Source: JBGTKH01 sp041744735
GTDB lineage: Bacteria > Planctomycetota > Planctomycetia > Pirellulales > Pirellulaceae
DNA: 14,177 nucleotides
Direction: 5' to 3'
NCBI GenBank assembly: GCA_041744735.1
Contig: JBGTKH010000082.1
Span: 1-14,177, forward strand
Shown: positions 14,084-14,177 of the stretch, one piece after another
How the letters are laid out: every line of letters starts with the position of its first letter
Numbering within the stretch: the first letter of the stretch is position 1
Position numbers and translations under genes: made by a program
Notes under the pieces: model-generated
Databases searched by the model: none
What the model was told of the DNA's origin: nothing
What the model saw: only the letters and a program-made list of their open reading frames with translations

Positions 14084-14177
14084 TTACGATAATTCGACGG
14101 GCTCGAAGCCGATTGTAGCGGCGCGGCAGCGTGCGAAAAACGCCAGTATGTCCAGCGTGTCGTTCAACGCGCGCACG
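14084..14177 (-). CDS. C-terminal end of a protein, gene continues beyond the window
   Basis: On the minus strand one frame runs open from the window edge to a TAA at 14086-14084. It gives about 30 residues ending IGFEPVELS, with ALNDTLDILAFFARCR before it. Third codon positions are G or C in 23 of 30 codons, as expected for a coding frame in this GC-rich part, and a terminator hairpin follows 12 bases later. Too little is present to name the family. Confidence 0.5.
   Translation of the reverse strand, partial: VRALNDTLDILAFFARCRAATIGFEPVELS

Noticed and set aside
1..14177. CRISPR array or transposase gene
   Set aside because: No regularly spaced direct repeats and no transposase or integrase motif seen in any plausible gene.

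Overview
The window looks like bacterial chromosome from a planctomycete, probably of the Pirellulales type. This is an inference from the right-hand part. A secreted PQQ-like beta-propeller protein opens with DDWPQWLGPQRD after its signal peptide, a small lipoprotein carries one carboxypeptidase-regulatory/transthyretin-like domain, and intergenic inverted repeats separate the genes. A type-2 (eukaryote-like) isoleucyl-tRNA synthetase fits this but does not prove it.

Layout. 1-434: a weak hypothetical reading frame (+). 428-1069: a small DUF6788-like protein (-). 1070-1554: a 485-bp divergent intergenic stretch holding a 12-bp palindrome. 1555-8961: a compact co-directional cassette (+) of carboxylate-amine ligase (GCS2 family), PF10014-type 2-oxoglutarate/Fe(II) dioxygenase, type-2 isoleucyl-tRNA synthetase, N-formylglutamate-amidohydrolase-like hydrolase, a tRNA-Ile(GAT) that begins inside the end of the hydrolase gene, an unrecognised 104-aa protein, and a branched-chain amino acid aminotransferase. 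8962-9971: about 1 kb without a convincing gene, containing a decayed tRNA-Arg-like sequence. 9972-10781: a two-helix membrane protein (+). 10848-14027: PQQ-propeller protein, lipoprotein and M42 peptidase genes, all on the minus strand and separated by repeat elements. 14084-14177: the C-terminal end of another minus-strand gene followed by a hairpin terminator.

The point of interest is the cassette. Three of its parts handle isoleucine directly: the transaminase (the last step of isoleucine synthesis), the synthetase and its cognate tRNA. The dioxygenase belongs to the family that contains free L-isoleucine 4-hydroxylase. The ligase and the amidohydrolase-like protein could form and break an amide or gamma-glutamyl bond on an amino acid. 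I infer a small pathway that makes or modifies an isoleucine-like amino acid, with the type-2 synthetase plus tRNA acting either as self-protection or as the source of Ile-tRNA. No NRPS, PKS, transporter, regulator or known aminoacyl-tRNA-dependent transferase is visible. The null explanation, that the synthetase and tRNA are simply the housekeeping copies with chance neighbours, cannot be excluded from the sequence alone.

Base composition differs along the window. Sample 60-base lines from the cassette have about 28-34 G+C, while lines from the right-hand genes have 38-40. This suggests a different history for the left part.
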